Shown: in pieces, positions 5,051 through 12,642 of the stretch
Numbering within the stretch: the first letter of the stretch is position 1
How the letters are laid out: every line of letters starts with the position of its first letter
IMG/VR virus record: IMGVR_UViG_3300028666_000043
Location: 1 to 51,077 of that record
Origin: a virus
Strand: one strand, 5' to 3'
Length of the DNA stretch: 51,077 bases
Made by a program: the position numbers and the translations under genes
The notes under the pieces: model-generated
What the model saw: only the letters and a program-made list of their open reading frames with translations
Database searches by the model: none
Told to the model about the DNA's origin: nothing

Positions 5051-5095
5051 AAACCTCCATTTATTTGGAGGTTTCAATTCTTTTATATATCTTTG
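5051..5095 (+). promoter_or_regulatory. Hairpin-promoter module before gene 5100
   Basis: AAACCTCCA (5051-5059) pairs with TGGAGGTTT (5066-5074), 6-nt loop TTTATT. TTTG (5064-5067) overlaps loop and arm. TAtcTTTG is at 5088-5095 after 20 nt. Only 4 nt remain before the ATG at 5100. Confidence 0.85.
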
Positions 5096-5099
5096 AGCC

Positions 5100-5405
5100 A
5101 TGAAAACAGCTATAACAAATTGGACCGAATTTGAACGTGACGATCTTAATATGATCCCTACGATGGTAGCGAATGGTTTTACCCCCGAATTTAATTATAG
5201 TGATAAAAATACTGGACGAACAACGCCACAAAACCCACCACTTGATGCGGTAAAATTTGTTAAAGGAAATTTATACGTTTGGAAGTGTTATAAAAATACT
5301 GGTGGGTTTTGGCAAACGGCTGAATTGATTGACGGGCAATACTCAAATCATAAACCTGTTGATAACTTGAATGATCTTTTTAACATAAAAGATTTGGTAG
5401 TCTAA
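5100..5405 (+). CDS. Hypothetical protein (101 aa), leaderless
   Basis: A 101-residue soluble protein rich in aromatic residues and Asn (NWTEFERDDLNMIP, LYVWKCYKNTGGFW). The promoter box ends 4 nt before the ATG, so the mRNA should start at or near the start codon. The promoter of the next gene lies inside the last codons (TTTG at 5393-5396). No family recognised. Confidence 0.78.
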   Translation: MKTAITNWTEFERDDLNMIPTMVANGFTPEFNYSDKNTGRTTPQNPPLDAVKFVKGNLYVWKCYKNTGGFWQTAELIDGQYSNHKPVDNLNDLFNIKDLVV

Positions 5406-5424
5406 AGTAATTTACTTATATTTG
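5393..5424 (+). promoter_or_regulatory. Promoter of gene 5429
   Basis: TTTG at 5393-5396 (inside the preceding CDS) and TAtaTTTG at 5417-5424, spacer 20 nt. The GTG start at 5429 follows after 4 nt. Confidence 0.75.
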
Positions 5425-5428
5425 TAAT

Positions 5429-5773
5429 GTGAAAGATAAACGGATCAGTACAACTACTACCATTGACGAAATTAAACAGAACCCAAAAAACGTTATCAAA
5501 TTATATCGTAGCAAATTAGGTAAAAGGTTTACCATTGAAATCGAAACCAAAAATCCTATTGCATTTACCAGTCTAATATACACAAAAGAAATTGATCGGG
5601 ATGCGGATTATTTGACACTGGACACAGAGGTATTTGAATTGCTGGACTTTAACCCCTATACCACCCCTCCCCATGTACCCCTCCCCCCGTTACCCCCCTT
5701 ATATACCCCCCCGTCTACCCCCTCCAATAGGGCCTATGATGATGTTCGCAAAATTTTTTTGGGAATTTTTTGA
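5429..5773 (+). CDS. Hypothetical protein with proline-rich low-complexity tail
   Basis: A 114-residue frame starting at GTG directly after its promoter box. An out-of-frame ATG at 5427 is closed at once by TGA. Residues 1-75 look like a normal small domain (KNVIKLYRSKLGKRFTIEIE). Residues 76-102 are Pro-rich because the DNA is a C-run tract, and the last residues come from an A/T-tract repeat. The original gene may have ended near 5650, with the tail gained by the arrival of these tracts. Confidence 0.6.
   Translation: MKDKRISTTTTIDEIKQNPKNVIKLYRSKLGKRFTIEIETKNPIAFTSLIYTKEIDRDADYLTLDTEVFELLDFNPYTTPPHVPLPPLPPLYTPPSTPSNRAYDDVRKIFLGIF
5653..5725 (+). repeat. C-run tract (G-quadruplex potential on minus strand)
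   Basis: Eight runs of four to seven C residues (5653, 5664, 5669, 5678, 5683, 5693, 5706 and 5718) lie within 70 nt, in a genome that is otherwise very AT-rich. The minus strand therefore has enough G runs for several quadruplexes. It is located within the 3' part of CDS 5429-5773, next to the A/T repeats. Confidence 0.85.
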
Positions 5774-5881
5774 CCTTTATTAAGGCCCTACCCCTTTTCA
5801 GAAAAAATTTTTCCCAGAATTTTTGGCTTAAAATATAAGAGACCTCTATTTTCAAAAAATTTTTCTGGGAAATTTTCGACC
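5749..5881 (+). repeat. Three A/T-tract repeats around a GGGAA core
   Basis: Copies at 5749-5775 and 5853-5881 are direct, and 5801-5826 is inverted. Each has the form A-tract, T-tract, (CT)GGGAA, T-tract, GACC or its variant. The unit spacing and phased A tracts imply bent DNA. The stretch 5774-5887 holds no gene. It could be a replication origin, a packaging-related site or a mobile miniature repeat. Only the repeat itself is seen directly. Confidence 0.75.
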
Positions 5882-5887
5882 AAATTA

Positions 5888-5919
5888 TTTGCTTCTTTAT
5901 CAAATAAGCAGTATCTTTG
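5888..5919 (+). promoter_or_regulatory. Promoter of gene 5925
   Basis: TTTG at 5888-5891 and TAtcTTTG at 5912-5919, spacer 20 nt. The ATG at 5925 is 5 nt downstream. Confidence 0.8.
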
Positions 5920-5924
5920 TGAAT

Positions 5925-6353
5925 ATGAAAAATCTTATGCTGGCCATAGCCATGCTGATTAGCCTATCTTGTATGGGCCAAAGCTATTTAATGCCTCATG
6001 AATTAACTCCTTATGAAAGGAAGGTAGATTCAATCGTATTCACTAGATCACTCACTCCAATGCAGTATAAGAAGCAAAGGGACATGATGCTAACATGGAT
6101 GCCATTGCATAAGATCAAGGTAACGGTAAAAACACGTGTAAACAAGGATATCATAAGCAAGATCGTTGTATCTGATGGATTAAACGACATGTTCGATAAC
6201 CTAGATACTGAGGACTTCTTAAGCCTTGGTGCTTATGATGTTAGAGTTAAGTTATATGTAAGTAGAGATATAAGACTGATTGGTAGGGTTTTAATCGCTG
6301 GTATTCAAACGCAGAAGTATTTTTATTCATTTGGAATTAATTTAAAATTCTAA
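5925..6353 (+). CDS. Exported protein of unknown function
   Basis: I set the start at ATG 5925 rather than further upstream because the promoter box lies at 5912-5919 and residues from 5925 form a clean signal peptide (MKNLMLAIAMLISLSC). The Cys could be lipidated, or cleavage could follow GQS as in many Bacteroidota exported proteins. The mature 120 residues are mixed strand and helix (KIKVTVKTRVNKDIISKIVV). A phage gene with an export signal may alter the host envelope. No family recognised. Confidence 0.8.
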   Translation: MKNLMLAIAMLISLSCMGQSYLMPHELTPYERKVDSIVFTRSLTPMQYKKQRDMMLTWMPLHKIKVTVKTRVNKDIISKIVVSDGLNDMFDNLDTEDFLSLGAYDVRVKLYVSRDIRLIGRVLIAGIQTQKYFYSFGINLKF

Positions 6354-6415
6354 AGGCTTGTAAATCAGGTTAAAAACTTATTTTCAGTTATATGTAGATG
6401 TAGCCATTAAAAGCT

Positions 6416-6423
6416 ATATTTAT
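6416..6423 (+). promoter_or_regulatory. ATATTTAT motif, proposed late promoter
   Basis: ATATTTAT ends 17 nt before the ATG of gene 6441 in a gap without a TTTG/TAnnTTTG promoter. Confidence 0.5.
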
Positions 6424-6440
6424 TAATAGGGGAATGAGTA

Positions 6441-6911
6441 ATGAGATACAGTTATACCAAGGCATTAGAGGTAATTAAAAATTGGGCATTGAAGGAGGGT
6501 TATGAGACCATTTCCTTCAATCACAATGATATTTCTTATATTGATTGGGAGACCAAGACGCTTAATACTCCAAGGGTGATTAAGATTGAAGGGAAGTATC
6601 CTATAGAGACGAAGGTTTATTTACTGCTTCATGAATTGGGTCATCATCAATTGCGTAAGGATTGGATCAAGTTCAAGAAGACGCTTCCTATTGTGGCATT
6701 TGCCGAACACATTCATATCTTCAAGAATGTAGGTAAGTATAAGAGAAGGGTTACATATAGTGTTTCGTGTATGGAGGAGGAATTCAAGGCATGGGAAGAG
6801 GGGGCTAAACTAGCTGAAAAGCTTGGTGTTAAGATCAACATGAAGAAGTGGAATGAGTTGAAGACGAAGTGCTTGATTAGTTATATGCGTTATTACGGAG
6901 CAAAGAAGTAA
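6441..6911 (+). CDS. HExxH metallopeptidase-like protein
   Basis: A 156-residue protein with the zinc-peptidase motif LLLHELGHHQL near residues 61-71, preceded by a strand segment (PRVIKIEGKYPIETKVY) as in small phage ImmA/IrrE-like and SprT-like peptidases. A second conserved stretch (CMEEEFKAWEEGAKLAEKLG) may hold the third, glutamate ligand of gluzincins. The substrate is unknown. It is preceded by an ATATTTAT motif and sits upstream of a PcfJ-like gene that has its own promoter. Confidence 0.75.
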   Translation: MRYSYTKALEVIKNWALKEGYETISFNHNDISYIDWETKTLNTPRVIKIEGKYPIETKVYLLLHELGHHQLRKDWIKFKKTLPIVAFAEHIHIFKNVGKYKRRVTYSVSCMEEEFKAWEEGAKLAEKLGVKINMKKWNELKTKCLISYMRYYGAKK

Positions 6912-6916
6912 ATAAA

Positions 6917-6948
6917 TTTGGTGGAGTTGAAAATCTTTTGTACCTTTG
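6917..6948 (+). promoter_or_regulatory. Promoter of the PcfJ-like gene
   Basis: TTTG at 6917-6920 and TAccTTTG at 6941-6948, spacer 20 nt. Confidence 0.8.
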
Positions 6949-6970
6949 TTGTTCAAACCAATTCATTCGT

Positions 6971-8428
6971 ATGAGTAAGTTATTAACGGAGCCACGCATT
7001 CCAAAAGCCATAAGTGAACCAAAGCCAAGAAGAAAGAAGTCACCTAAATCTGATGTGCCTGTAGAAGTCACCTTCAAGTTATTAAAGGAATCCAGCAAAA
7101 AGAGGGTTAATGAATTATTTCGTATATACAAGGAGAGTCCCTTGCATGCAAGGGTAAAGTTCTTCAATTCTGAAAAAAACATCTTTTCATTTAATAGACT
7201 AGTTGTCTTTGAATTTGGCAATGGGGAGTTTGAAATCAGTTATTTTAAGGTTAGTTTTGGTATCAGTGTTACAAATAGGATTTATTCTTCACAGAAAAAA
7301 GAATGTAGCATTACTTATAAGAAGGGAAAGTTTTATTATTTTAATCCTACTCGTAAAATGATCTTCCCATTAACCTATGGATCATTTATTAATTTCATTA
7401 GGGAAACAGAAAATGTGCATCTTAAGACCTTTAATCATAAAGGTTTTCACGAAGATGTCTTGGGAGAATTACAAGAAATATTTAACAAGTCTAGGGTTTA
7501 TACTTATTTCAAGGATCGTTTTCCATGGATAAGAATGCTTAGTGAACATCCATTATCAAATAGTGTTAATTTTAATGTTCTTATATCTAAGAAGCTTTAT
7601 GGTGGAAAGGATATCAACAGACATGTGATGAAGATTCCTAACAATATTGCAAAGTTGGTATTGAATAGTCAGCATCTTGATCATTTGAAAAACAATGAGC
7701 ATGAGTGTCCAATCAAGCAATGGTATGAAATCCTCAAGGTCCTTGAGCATGTTGATCATTTGAGAGAGGATATGCTCAATGATCATTTATTCATTGATAC
7801 TTGCAAGATGGCAAGAACGCTTGGTCGAAAGGTAAATTGCAAATGGGGACTTAAGCGATTGAAGGATGAGCATGATTCGTGGGTAATGGAAATTACCAAT
7901 ATCGTATTGGATTGTGAAGTTGAGTATGACTTGAAGATCAAACCTGTATTTGTTTCATTTGCTGAATTTAGCGGATACAAGCTGCTAAAGACCAATAAGG
8001 ATTTGCTACGTGAGGGTATGCTTCAACATCACTGTGTTGGAACGTATATTGATCAAGTTAATAATGGCTCATGTGGTATCTATCACGTAAATGGCTATAC
8101 ACTTCAAGTAAAGATGGATGCAGATCACAAACTAATTAGGGAGCGACCAAAACCTGATCCAGAGAATCCAGATAAAATATTAATGACTCAAAGCAGATAT
8201 GTGGATATTCCTAAACTGAGTAGCAATCAATTAAAGACTAATCAATTCAGAGGAATGTTTAATGATCCAGCACCAGTTGACTTAACATTAGAAGTTGAGA
8301 TGAAGATGGTAGAATTCAGACTTAGTGGTGAATTGGATAAAGCATTATTACCACAACCTAAAGTAGAGAAACTCTTTGAAGAAGACGAAAATGAAATTGG
8401 TGATTTTGAAGAAGTATTGGATTTTTAA
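6971..8428 (+). CDS. PcfJ-like protein
   Basis: A 485-residue protein. ATG 6971 is chosen because the frame upstream overlaps the promoter. The signature lies near residues 347-370: GMLQHHCVGTYIDQVNNG followed by CGIYHV, which matches the PcfJ family, named from a conjugative plasmid cluster and common in phages and mobile elements. The family function is not known. The HHC motif is conserved and may bind metal or nucleic acid. The N-terminal 40 residues are basic and disordered, and the C terminus is acidic. Followed by a small co-directional ORF. Confidence 0.8.
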   Translation: MSKLLTEPRIPKAISEPKPRRKKSPKSDVPVEVTFKLLKESSKKRVNELFRIYKESPLHARVKFFNSEKNIFSFNRLVVFEFGNGEFEISYFKVSFGISVTNRIYSSQKKECSITYKKGKFYYFNPTRKMIFPLTYGSFINFIRETENVHLKTFNHKGFHEDVLGELQEIFNKSRVYTYFKDRFPWIRMLSEHPLSNSVNFNVLISKKLYGGKDINRHVMKIPNNIAKLVLNSQHLDHLKNNEHECPIKQWYEILKVLEHVDHLREDMLNDHLFIDTCKMARTLGRKVNCKWGLKRLKDEHDSWVMEITNIVLDCEVEYDLKIKPVFVSFAEFSGYKLLKTNKDLLREGMLQHHCVGTYIDQVNNGSCGIYHVNGYTLQVKMDADHKLIRERPKPDPENPDKILMTQSRYVDIPKLSSNQLKTNQFRGMFNDPAPVDLTLEVEMKMVEFRLSGELDKALLPQPKVEKLFEEDENEIGDFEEVLDF

Positions 8429-8438
8429 TAAATAGAAT

Positions 8439-8594
8439 ATGCACAACGATATAGAACGATATGATTTTTGGCATCGAGAAAAAGATGCTTTTTTGAAACA
8501 AAGAGAAGAAGAAAAAGCTAATGAGGAATTGAGAAAGGTTATTTCTCAATTGGTAAAGACGAAGATATCTAAGATGAAAAAGTTTACGAACTAA
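8439..8594 (+). CDS. Small charged helical protein (51 aa)
   Basis: Starts 10 nt after the PcfJ-like stop and ends at 8594, exactly abutting the convergent stop at 8595. The product is a continuous charged helix (FLKQREEEKANEELRKVISQ), a possible coiled coil. No family recognised. The tight packing between two stops supports it as a real gene. Confidence 0.65.
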   Translation: MHNDIERYDFWHREKDAFLKQREEEKANEELRKVISQLVKTKISKMKKFTN

Positions 8595-9344
8595 TTATCT
8601 ATTGGTTCGTGCTTTCATTGCATCAATCTTAGCCTTGATCATCATTTGTCTTTTTTCAAATTCAGCTGCCTTTTCTGGATCAAGACTTATTTGAGATTTG
8701 CCTTTTGGTTCCATGCCAGTTTGTTGATAGGTGGACCATTCAGAATCTGAAATTCGTCTGCCTATTTTTCTTTCAAGGTCTTTCTTTTCTTTATGAAGAG
8801 ATTGTTTTGGTGACATCTTCTCTTTGGCTATATCTGCTGCTTTTTCATCGTTATAGCCAGAATCACCTAGGAAGTCTAGTATTTCATTTCTAAAGATCAC
8901 TAGGGCCTTATTAGCAGCATCTTCAGCTGGGCTAGCACCAACAGCTGACTTATTCTTTCCAGCTTTAACAAAGCAGTATCTAGCAATATTTTGAAAGGTC
9001 TTGCAAGTTCCAATATCACTTGGTTGGAATCTTCCACCTTCTTGATTCATATCACCACTTGCTTTGATATGCTTGGTTTTGATTTGACCATCATGTCTGA
9101 ATTCAACTTGATAGAATCCATCACCTTCCATTGGAGAAATGAAATAATTATCTTGAGGGTTTGTCGTTTTGAATTCATTTGCGATTGAAGCAGCTTTAGC
9201 TATTCTGAACTTTATCTTATTTAAATCCAACTTATGACTTGGTTCATTAAGACTGGAATATGAAGCTGCTTTCATTTCTGGTTTGGGATCGTATGGTAAG
9301 TGCTTGATTGCTTCTTGCAATCTTTTCTTGATGAAGTCTTTCAT
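8595..9344 (-). CDS. Putative virion-associated protein with LQE-type N terminus
   Basis: A 249-residue soluble protein. It opens with MKDFIKKRLQEAIKHL, a basic amphipathic start ending in LxE that recurs in other products of this window (23437, 43281, 45838) and resembles T4 capsid-targeting peptides cut by the prohead protease. The centre contains NYFISPMEGDGFYQVEFRHD and the C terminus is a charged helix. It follows gene 9346-10605 with a TAA-T-ATG junction, so the two are one transcript. No domain recognised. Confidence 0.8.
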   Translation of the reverse strand: MKDFIKKRLQEAIKHLPYDPKPEMKAASYSSLNEPSHKLDLNKIKFRIAKAASIANEFKTTNPQDNYFISPMEGDGFYQVEFRHDGQIKTKHIKASGDMNQEGGRFQPSDIGTCKTFQNIARYCFVKAGKNKSAVGASPAEDAANKALVIFRNEILDFLGDSGYNDEKAADIAKEKMSPKQSLHKEKKDLERKIGRRISDSEWSTYQQTGMEPKGKSQISLDPEKAAEFEKRQMMIKAKIDAMKARTNR

Positions 9345-9345
9345 A

Positions 9346-10605
9346 TTATCCTATCCATTTAATATTTGGCAATTTGAATATCTGTCCACTAATAGCATGA
9401 AGTGCTTGGCCGATATTATTATACTGAAGCGTTTCCCAATGCAATGGAGTCTTGTTGTTATTAAGACTAACAGCATTTTTAACCAAGCCTAACTTTTTAA
9501 GCATGATGCTTGGAGTTCCCCAAGCTACACCTTGTGCTTTTAATTTACCATCGATGATAGATAGACGATAGACTTGATTTCCAAGAACGGCCATTCTAGC
9601 TGGAACGCCTTTTGTCTGATCCATTTTATTTCTATTCAATTCTGATAGATTCTTTATGGTTGTGACATAGAGTCTTTGTTCATCGCCTTCTAACTTTTCT
9701 CCTAGGATAAGAAGCACACCACCTTGTTCCCATATCTTTCCTTCATCAATTCTTTCAACAACTGACATTAGGTTATCATAGGCTTTTGCTTTATAGCTAT
9801 CTAATTGGTCCATGAATGGAATTCTTCTAAGGACCTTGAAGACTAGATTTTCCAATGAGAGTTCGCCACCTTTTTCAAGTCCAGCTGTTCTCATATCATA
9901 AATCCTTTCTTTAAGCTTTTTAACCTTATCAACAACACTTTTATATTGTTTATCTCTATAATCTTGACGAATACCTCTAAGTTGATAGATGAATTTATCA
10001 GCTTTATCTTTAATGGCTGATTTATCCAATTCAAAAGCTTCACGTTTAGGTTTCTTAACCCATTTATTTTTCATTACAGAATAAACGGCTGTAGCTTGTA
10101 ATTCGGCATTTAAATCTTGTACATATATTTCTACTGGATATCCAAAAACGCTAATATCATGTTCTTCATTCCAGATTGCTTTTTGTCCATAGAAATAATC
10201 TTCTAGTATCTTAGGCTCAGCTTCGAATTGTTCAAAATCCAATACGATATGTAGATCAATATCTGAGTACTTGGACCAATTATAATTGGCTAGAGAACCT
10301 GTGAAGATGATATCGGATATCTTAACTTCTTGTGGAAGATCAAGGTCTTTGATAAAGTCCTTGGCTATTTGCATTAGCTTGGCTGTAATCTTTGGATTTA
10401 ATTCCTTATCGGTTGGCCAAATTTCAGGGTTAAGTGATTCTTTGATTTGGAAGCTGTTTAAGACATCTTTTGGAACGCTTATGTCTTTACTCATATTGGC
10501 TTCCATTGAATTGGCCAATTCGTCAATCTCATCCAGTTGAATGGGTGGAGTAACGTGGTTTGATTCAAAGATAAGACTTGGGTCAAGACGGTAAAAAAGC
10601 TTCAT
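9346..10605 (-). CDS. Nucleotidyltransferase-domain protein
   Basis: A 419-residue protein with a Pol-beta-type nucleotidyltransferase core: TGSLANYNWSKYSDIDLHI at residues 102-120 gives the GS motif and the two metal-binding aspartates (Asp115, Asp117), and a further strand (PVEIYVQD) could hold the third acidic residue. The rest is helical, then a C-terminal strand-rich domain (GGVLLILGEKLEGDEQRLY). The substrate could be a tRNA, protein or small molecule. Transcribed leftward from an ATATTTAT motif, upstream of gene 8595. Confidence 0.82.
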   Translation of the reverse strand: MKLFYRLDPSLIFESNHVTPPIQLDEIDELANSMEANMSKDISVPKDVLNSFQIKESLNPEIWPTDKELNPKITAKLMQIAKDFIKDLDLPQEVKISDIIFTGSLANYNWSKYSDIDLHIVLDFEQFEAEPKILEDYFYGQKAIWNEEHDISVFGYPVEIYVQDLNAELQATAVYSVMKNKWVKKPKREAFELDKSAIKDKADKFIYQLRGIRQDYRDKQYKSVVDKVKKLKERIYDMRTAGLEKGGELSLENLVFKVLRRIPFMDQLDSYKAKAYDNLMSVVERIDEGKIWEQGGVLLILGEKLEGDEQRLYVTTIKNLSELNRNKMDQTKGVPARMAVLGNQVYRLSIIDGKLKAQGVAWGTPSIMLKKLGLVKNAVSLNNNKTPLHWETLQYNNIGQALHAISGQIFKLPNIKWIG

Positions 10606-10620
10606 TAATGGTGATTTCTA

Positions 10621-10630
10621 TATAAATATT
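10621..10630 (-). promoter_or_regulatory. ATATTTAT motif, proposed late promoter
   Basis: Minus-strand AATATTTATA ends 15-16 nt before the ATG at 10605. It overlaps the TTTG box of the divergent plus-strand promoter (10629-10660). Confidence 0.5.
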
Positions 10631-10660
10631 TGGAAAATCGGAATAAGTTTATTACCTTTG
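10629..10660 (+). promoter_or_regulatory. Promoter of lipoprotein gene 10681
   Basis: TTTG at 10629-10632 and TAccTTTG at 10653-10660, spacer 20 nt. Confidence 0.8.
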
Positions 10661-10680
10661 CCTAAATAAACAACAAAACT

Positions 10681-10974
10681 ATGAAAAAGGTATTAATGAT
10701 TTTTATGTTAGCACTAGGTGCAATTATCTGTCAATCATGTAATGATGAGACTTATGAACAAAGAGCAGCTCGACTTAAAGAACAAGGTAACCTTTTACCT
10801 GAATCAACTTTTGAATACTCACCTTTAAATACTTATAAGGTAATTAAAATTGGTAATTGTGAGTATATTGCAGGGTGGGGTGGTCAAGGTAATGGTGGAC
10901 CTTATTTAACACATAAGGGAGACTGTAGTAATCCGATACACAAGTTCATGAATTCTGATTCACTTAAAAAGTAA
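10681..10974 (+). CDS. Lipoprotein (97 aa)
   Basis: MKKVLMIFMLALGAIICQSC is a lipoprotein signal peptide with Cys20 as the lipidated residue, followed by an acidic NDET as seen in exported lipoproteins of Bacteroidota. The mature part includes IKIGNCEYIAGWGGQGNGG and THKGDCSNPIHK, a pattern I have seen in hypothetical proteins of other phages infecting this phylum. Own promoter, and followed by genes 10979 and 11384 in the same direction. Possibly a superinfection-exclusion or envelope factor, by inference only. Confidence 0.85.
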   Translation: MKKVLMIFMLALGAIICQSCNDETYEQRAARLKEQGNLLPESTFEYSPLNTYKVIKIGNCEYIAGWGGQGNGGPYLTHKGDCSNPIHKFMNSDSLKK

Positions 10975-10978
10975 TCCA

Positions 10979-11362
10979 ATGAAGAAGCTGGTTAATATCA
11001 GACTTAAGGATGAGCCAAATGCTCGTTTGGTTGCCATGAAGAAATTCAAGGATGAATTTCATATTGGATTAGCTGAATCTAAAGATGAAGTTGATAAGTA
11101 TTTAAATGCTGGTGAATTTATCATTGATAAAACACATACATGTCTTTTTGAAAATGACCCATCATATATTGCTTATCGATTACAACAAATTTTTGATTGT
11201 GAAATTGAAGGAGAGGAAGAAGATGAATACTTTCCTAAACGTAAACAAGATGAAGCAACAAAAGAAGCATTAGCTTGGTATGAGGAACAATCAGATGATA
11301 TTAAGTCAAAGATTGATTTGATTGGCGTATGGAAAAATCCACAATTAATAGCAGTAGGTTAA
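10979..11362 (+). CDS. Hypothetical protein (127 aa)
   Basis: Begins 4 nt after the lipoprotein stop, so it is probably translated from the same mRNA. Soluble, with a very acidic stretch EIEGEEEDEYFPKRK in the centre and a helical C terminus (EATKEALAWYEEQSDDIKSK). No family recognised. Confidence 0.8.
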   Translation: MKKLVNIRLKDEPNARLVAMKKFKDEFHIGLAESKDEVDKYLNAGEFIIDKTHTCLFENDPSYIAYRLQQIFDCEIEGEEEDEYFPKRKQDEATKEALAWYEEQSDDIKSKIDLIGVWKNPQLIAVG

Positions 11363-11383
11363 ATTAAAAACAAATAATAAATC

Positions 11384-11755
11384 ATGGCAACTATCTTAGA
11401 TAAAGAATTGACACGTGAATCTACTGTTACAGTGAATGATCGTGTGATTAAGATTACGCTTACTGAAAAGCAAACCATCTTCATGTTATTGAAGGGAATG
11501 AAGTCTGGTGGTGTTGAAATCAGCATTGAGGATTTATACAAGCAATTGAAGGGTGATGTTGAGGAATCAGACCCTGACGAAAAGAAGAGCAAGCCAGTAA
11601 CCATTTCTCATGAGAACAGAGGTAAGGTTAAGGGTGATAATCCTATGATTTCACTACATGATTTGAGAACCAGATGCAATATATCTGGATTTGATTATGC
11701 TGTAACAGCAAAGCTTGATGGATTGATTAAATCGTTAATTGACGAAAATAAATAA
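11384..11755 (+). CDS. Hypothetical protein (123 aa)
   Basis: A soluble protein with an N-terminal strand pair (VTVNDRVIKITLTEKQTIF), a helical middle and a C-terminal segment ISLHDLRTRCNISGFDY that could be a small helical binding domain. It follows gene 10979 by 21 nt. A short C-rich patch (about 11780-11806) lies between its stop and the next gene. No family recognised. Confidence 0.8.
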   Translation: MATILDKELTRESTVTVNDRVIKITLTEKQTIFMLLKGMKSGGVEISIEDLYKQLKGDVEESDPDEKKSKPVTISHENRGKVKGDNPMISLHDLRTRCNISGFDYAVTAKLDGLIKSLIDENK

Positions 11756-11820
11756 GAGATTGTTAACTGCCGACATAATCGCCCTCCCCCAGCCCCCTCC
11801 CAATAAGAAAGGAATATATT

Positions 11821-12234
11821 ATGAACAAATATGAAGACTGTGAATTGATTGCTGAATGGATGGGTGGAGTCGTAACTCATGTAGAGGAATACGAAGCACC
11901 ACATGGCAGTCACAGTGATATTAAGATAAAGCATTGGAGACTTCCAGAAGGAATTCCTTCTGGAGATTATTATGCTAGCATTGGTCATTTCCGTTATGAT
12001 AAATCATGGGATTGGTTGATGCCAGTTATTCGCAAGATCAATGGTCTTGGGAAGGAGTATAGCTTTGCCATCTTCAAGACATATGTTGCTATGAGTGTTG
12101 AGAAGTCTGGAAAGATGTATAAGGATTTTTCATTTGCACATTCTGAATACATTACTGGTGAACAAACAGATATCCAAGCTGCGTTTAAATTGGTTGTGAA
12201 ATTTATTAACTGGGAAAAAGAAAGAGGAAAATAA
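11821..12234 (+). CDS. Conserved hypothetical protein of Bacteroidota phages (137 aa)
   Basis: A soluble, aromatic-rich protein. The segments LPEGIPSGDYYASIGHFRYD and SWDWLMPVIRKINGLGKEYS resemble a small family I recall from phages and prophages of this phylum, where the DWLMPV motif is typical. No function is known. It is separated from gene 12236 by only 1 nt, so the two are translationally linked. Confidence 0.8.
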   Translation: MNKYEDCELIAEWMGGVVTHVEEYEAPHGSHSDIKIKHWRLPEGIPSGDYYASIGHFRYDKSWDWLMPVIRKINGLGKEYSFAIFKTYVAMSVEKSGKMYKDFSFAHSEYITGEQTDIQAAFKLVVKFINWEKERGK

Positions 12235-12235
12235 T

Positions 12236-12640
12236 ATGAAGAATTGGGATGAATTATTTGTAACTCCTGAACTGGCAATTAAGCTTAAGGAAAAAGGATT
12301 TAATGAATGGTGTTTTGCCGTTTTTACACCTGAATTTAAATGTGTTTCACATTATGGTATTGGTGAAGAATTTACTGGTATGTGGAAAGCATCTGAATCT
12401 GATTCGTTAATACCAGCACCACTTTTTGATCAAATAGGTGCTTGGTTTAGAAAAAATCATAAGTTGAATATTTGGCTTGATTGTGATTCTAAAGAACGTT
12501 GGGTTTGGACTATCAATTTCATGACTAAAGGCGATTATATCCAATGTGATGATGAAGACAATGGAGTTGAAACGATTTGGTTTGATGATTATTATAAAGC
12601 TTATAATAATGCAATAGAAAAAGCCTTAACACTTATTTAA
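12236..12640 (+). CDS. Conserved hypothetical protein, paralogue A
   Basis: 134 residues. Shares with its neighbour at 12643 the plan ELAIKLKEKGFNEWCF, then APLFDQIGAWFRKNHKL, then a C-terminal helix YNNAIEKALTLI. This family is frequent in Bacteroidetes genomes and phages and has no assigned function. The pair arose by tandem duplication followed by strong divergence. Confidence 0.82.
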   Translation: MKNWDELFVTPELAIKLKEKGFNEWCFAVFTPEFKCVSHYGIGEEFTGMWKASESDSLIPAPLFDQIGAWFRKNHKLNIWLDCDSKERWVWTINFMTKGDYIQCDDEDNGVETIWFDDYYKAYNNAIEKALTLI

Positions 12641-12642
12641 TC

